Shown here: positions 5,125 to 5,523 of the stretch, one piece after another
Layout: each line of letters opens with the position of its first letter
Position numbering within the stretch: position 1 is the stretch's first letter
Origin: Chromatiaceae bacterium
GTDB taxonomy: Bacteria; Pseudomonadota; Gammaproteobacteria; Chromatiales; Chromatiaceae
Reading direction: 5' to 3'
DNA: 5,523 nt
Assembly: GCA_012962365.1 (NCBI GenBank)
Contig: DTXR01000458.1
Span: forward strand, 1-5,523
The notes under the pieces: model-generated
What the model saw: the letters and a program-made list of their open reading frames with translations, nothing else
Told to the model about the DNA's origin: nothing
Databases searched by the model: none
Made by a program: the position numbers and the translations under genes

Positions 5125-5523
5125 GTGAACGGACTCATCGACTGGGCATTGGTGCACAAGCGCACCATGACATTATTGTTCCTGCTGCTGCTCACTTCCG
5201 GCCTGTCAGCCTGGCTGAGTATTCCCAAGGAAGCCGAACCGGACATCACCATCCCCTATATCTATGTGTCCATTTCCCATCCGGGCATTTCTCCCGAAGA
5301 TGCCGAGCGCATGCTGGTGCGGCCCATGGAGAACGAACTGAAGGCCATACAGGGCATCAGGGAAATGACCGCCAACGCCGGCCAGGGACATGCTTCGGTC
5401 ACCCTGGAGTTCGTGGCGGGCTTCGACCCTGACAAGGCCCTGGCCGACGTGCGCGACAAGGTCAATCTCGCCAAAGCCAAGCTGCCGGACGAAACCCGGG
5501 AACCCACGGTGCACCCCATCACC
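5125..5523 (+). CDS. RND-family efflux permease, N-terminal part (runs off the window)
   Basis: Proton-driven inner-membrane transporter, partner of the preceding adaptor. Only the first 133 codons are present, open to the window edge. The GTG start lies 2 bases after the adaptor stop with GGAG (5111-5114) 10 bases upstream. It gives the usual RND N terminus, NGLIDWALVHKRTMTLLFLL, with the first membrane helix at about 15-31. The later ATG at 5167 would cut into the amphipathic lead-in and is less likely. The porter region follows with IPKEAEPDITIPYIYVSISH, GISPEDAERMLVRPMENELK and a GQGHASVTLEFVAGFDPDKA strand-helix block, typical of the HAE-1-like hydrophobe/amphiphile exporters. Drug, lipid or other substrate specificity cannot be read from this part. 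Confidence 0.93.
   Translation, partial: MNGLIDWALVHKRTMTLLFLLLLTSGLSAWLSIPKEAEPDITIPYIYVSISHPGISPEDAERMLVRPMENELKAIQGIREMTANAGQGHASVTLEFVAGFDPDKALADVRDKVNLAKAKLPDETREPTVHPIT

Noticed and set aside
1..5523. Mobile elements, CRISPR arrays, tRNA or rRNA genes
   Set aside because: No transposase, terminal repeats with target duplications, regularly spaced repeats, or tRNA-like cloverleaf segments were seen; gene order and composition look like stable core chromosome.

Overview
The window reads as chromosomal DNA from a gammaproteobacterium. RpmB and RpmG are close in length and sequence to their enterobacterial counterparts. They are followed by a complete, canonical sigma-54-type phage-shock (psp) locus: pspF divergent from pspA, then pspB and pspC. 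Coding DNA is moderately GC-rich, and the pspF-psp intergenic region is clearly AT-rich. The species cannot be named from this sequence.

Layout. Positions 1-293 hold no convincing gene. They end in a strong-looking extended -10 promoter and a 5'-leader hairpin for rpmB-rpmG (294-709), which closes with an intrinsic terminator (737-770). Running toward that terminator on the minus strand is pspF (735-1799), whose last codons lie inside the terminator. A roughly 220-base AT-rich divergent control region (1800-2018) carries a candidate PspF palindrome, a candidate sigma-70 promoter for pspF, and a -24/-12 (sigma-54) promoter pointing right.

The rightward cluster is, in order: an unrecognised small secreted protein (2019-2348), pspA (2456-3124), an extra small single-pass membrane protein with a PspC-like tail (3145-3375), pspB (3372-3620), pspC (3617-4018), an RND-family periplasmic adaptor (4046-5122), and the start of an RND inner-membrane permease (5125 to the window edge). 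No terminator is visible between 2019 and the window end. The three small membrane-protein genes overlap by ATGA, and the efflux genes follow pspC after 27 bases, so a single stress-induced transcript is plausible.

How it would work, from the known PspF-PspA-PspBC circuit: PspA holds PspF inactive. Membrane stress sensed by PspB/PspC draws PspA to the inner membrane and frees PspF. PspF then activates sigma-54 RNA polymerase at the promoter near 1954-1967. What is unusual here is the accessory content under the same apparent control: a secreted small protein, an additional PspC-tail-like membrane protein, and an RND pump. These suggest an extended envelope-stress module coupling membrane maintenance to export. 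The core genes are well known. The accessory members and their co-regulation are the parts worth testing.
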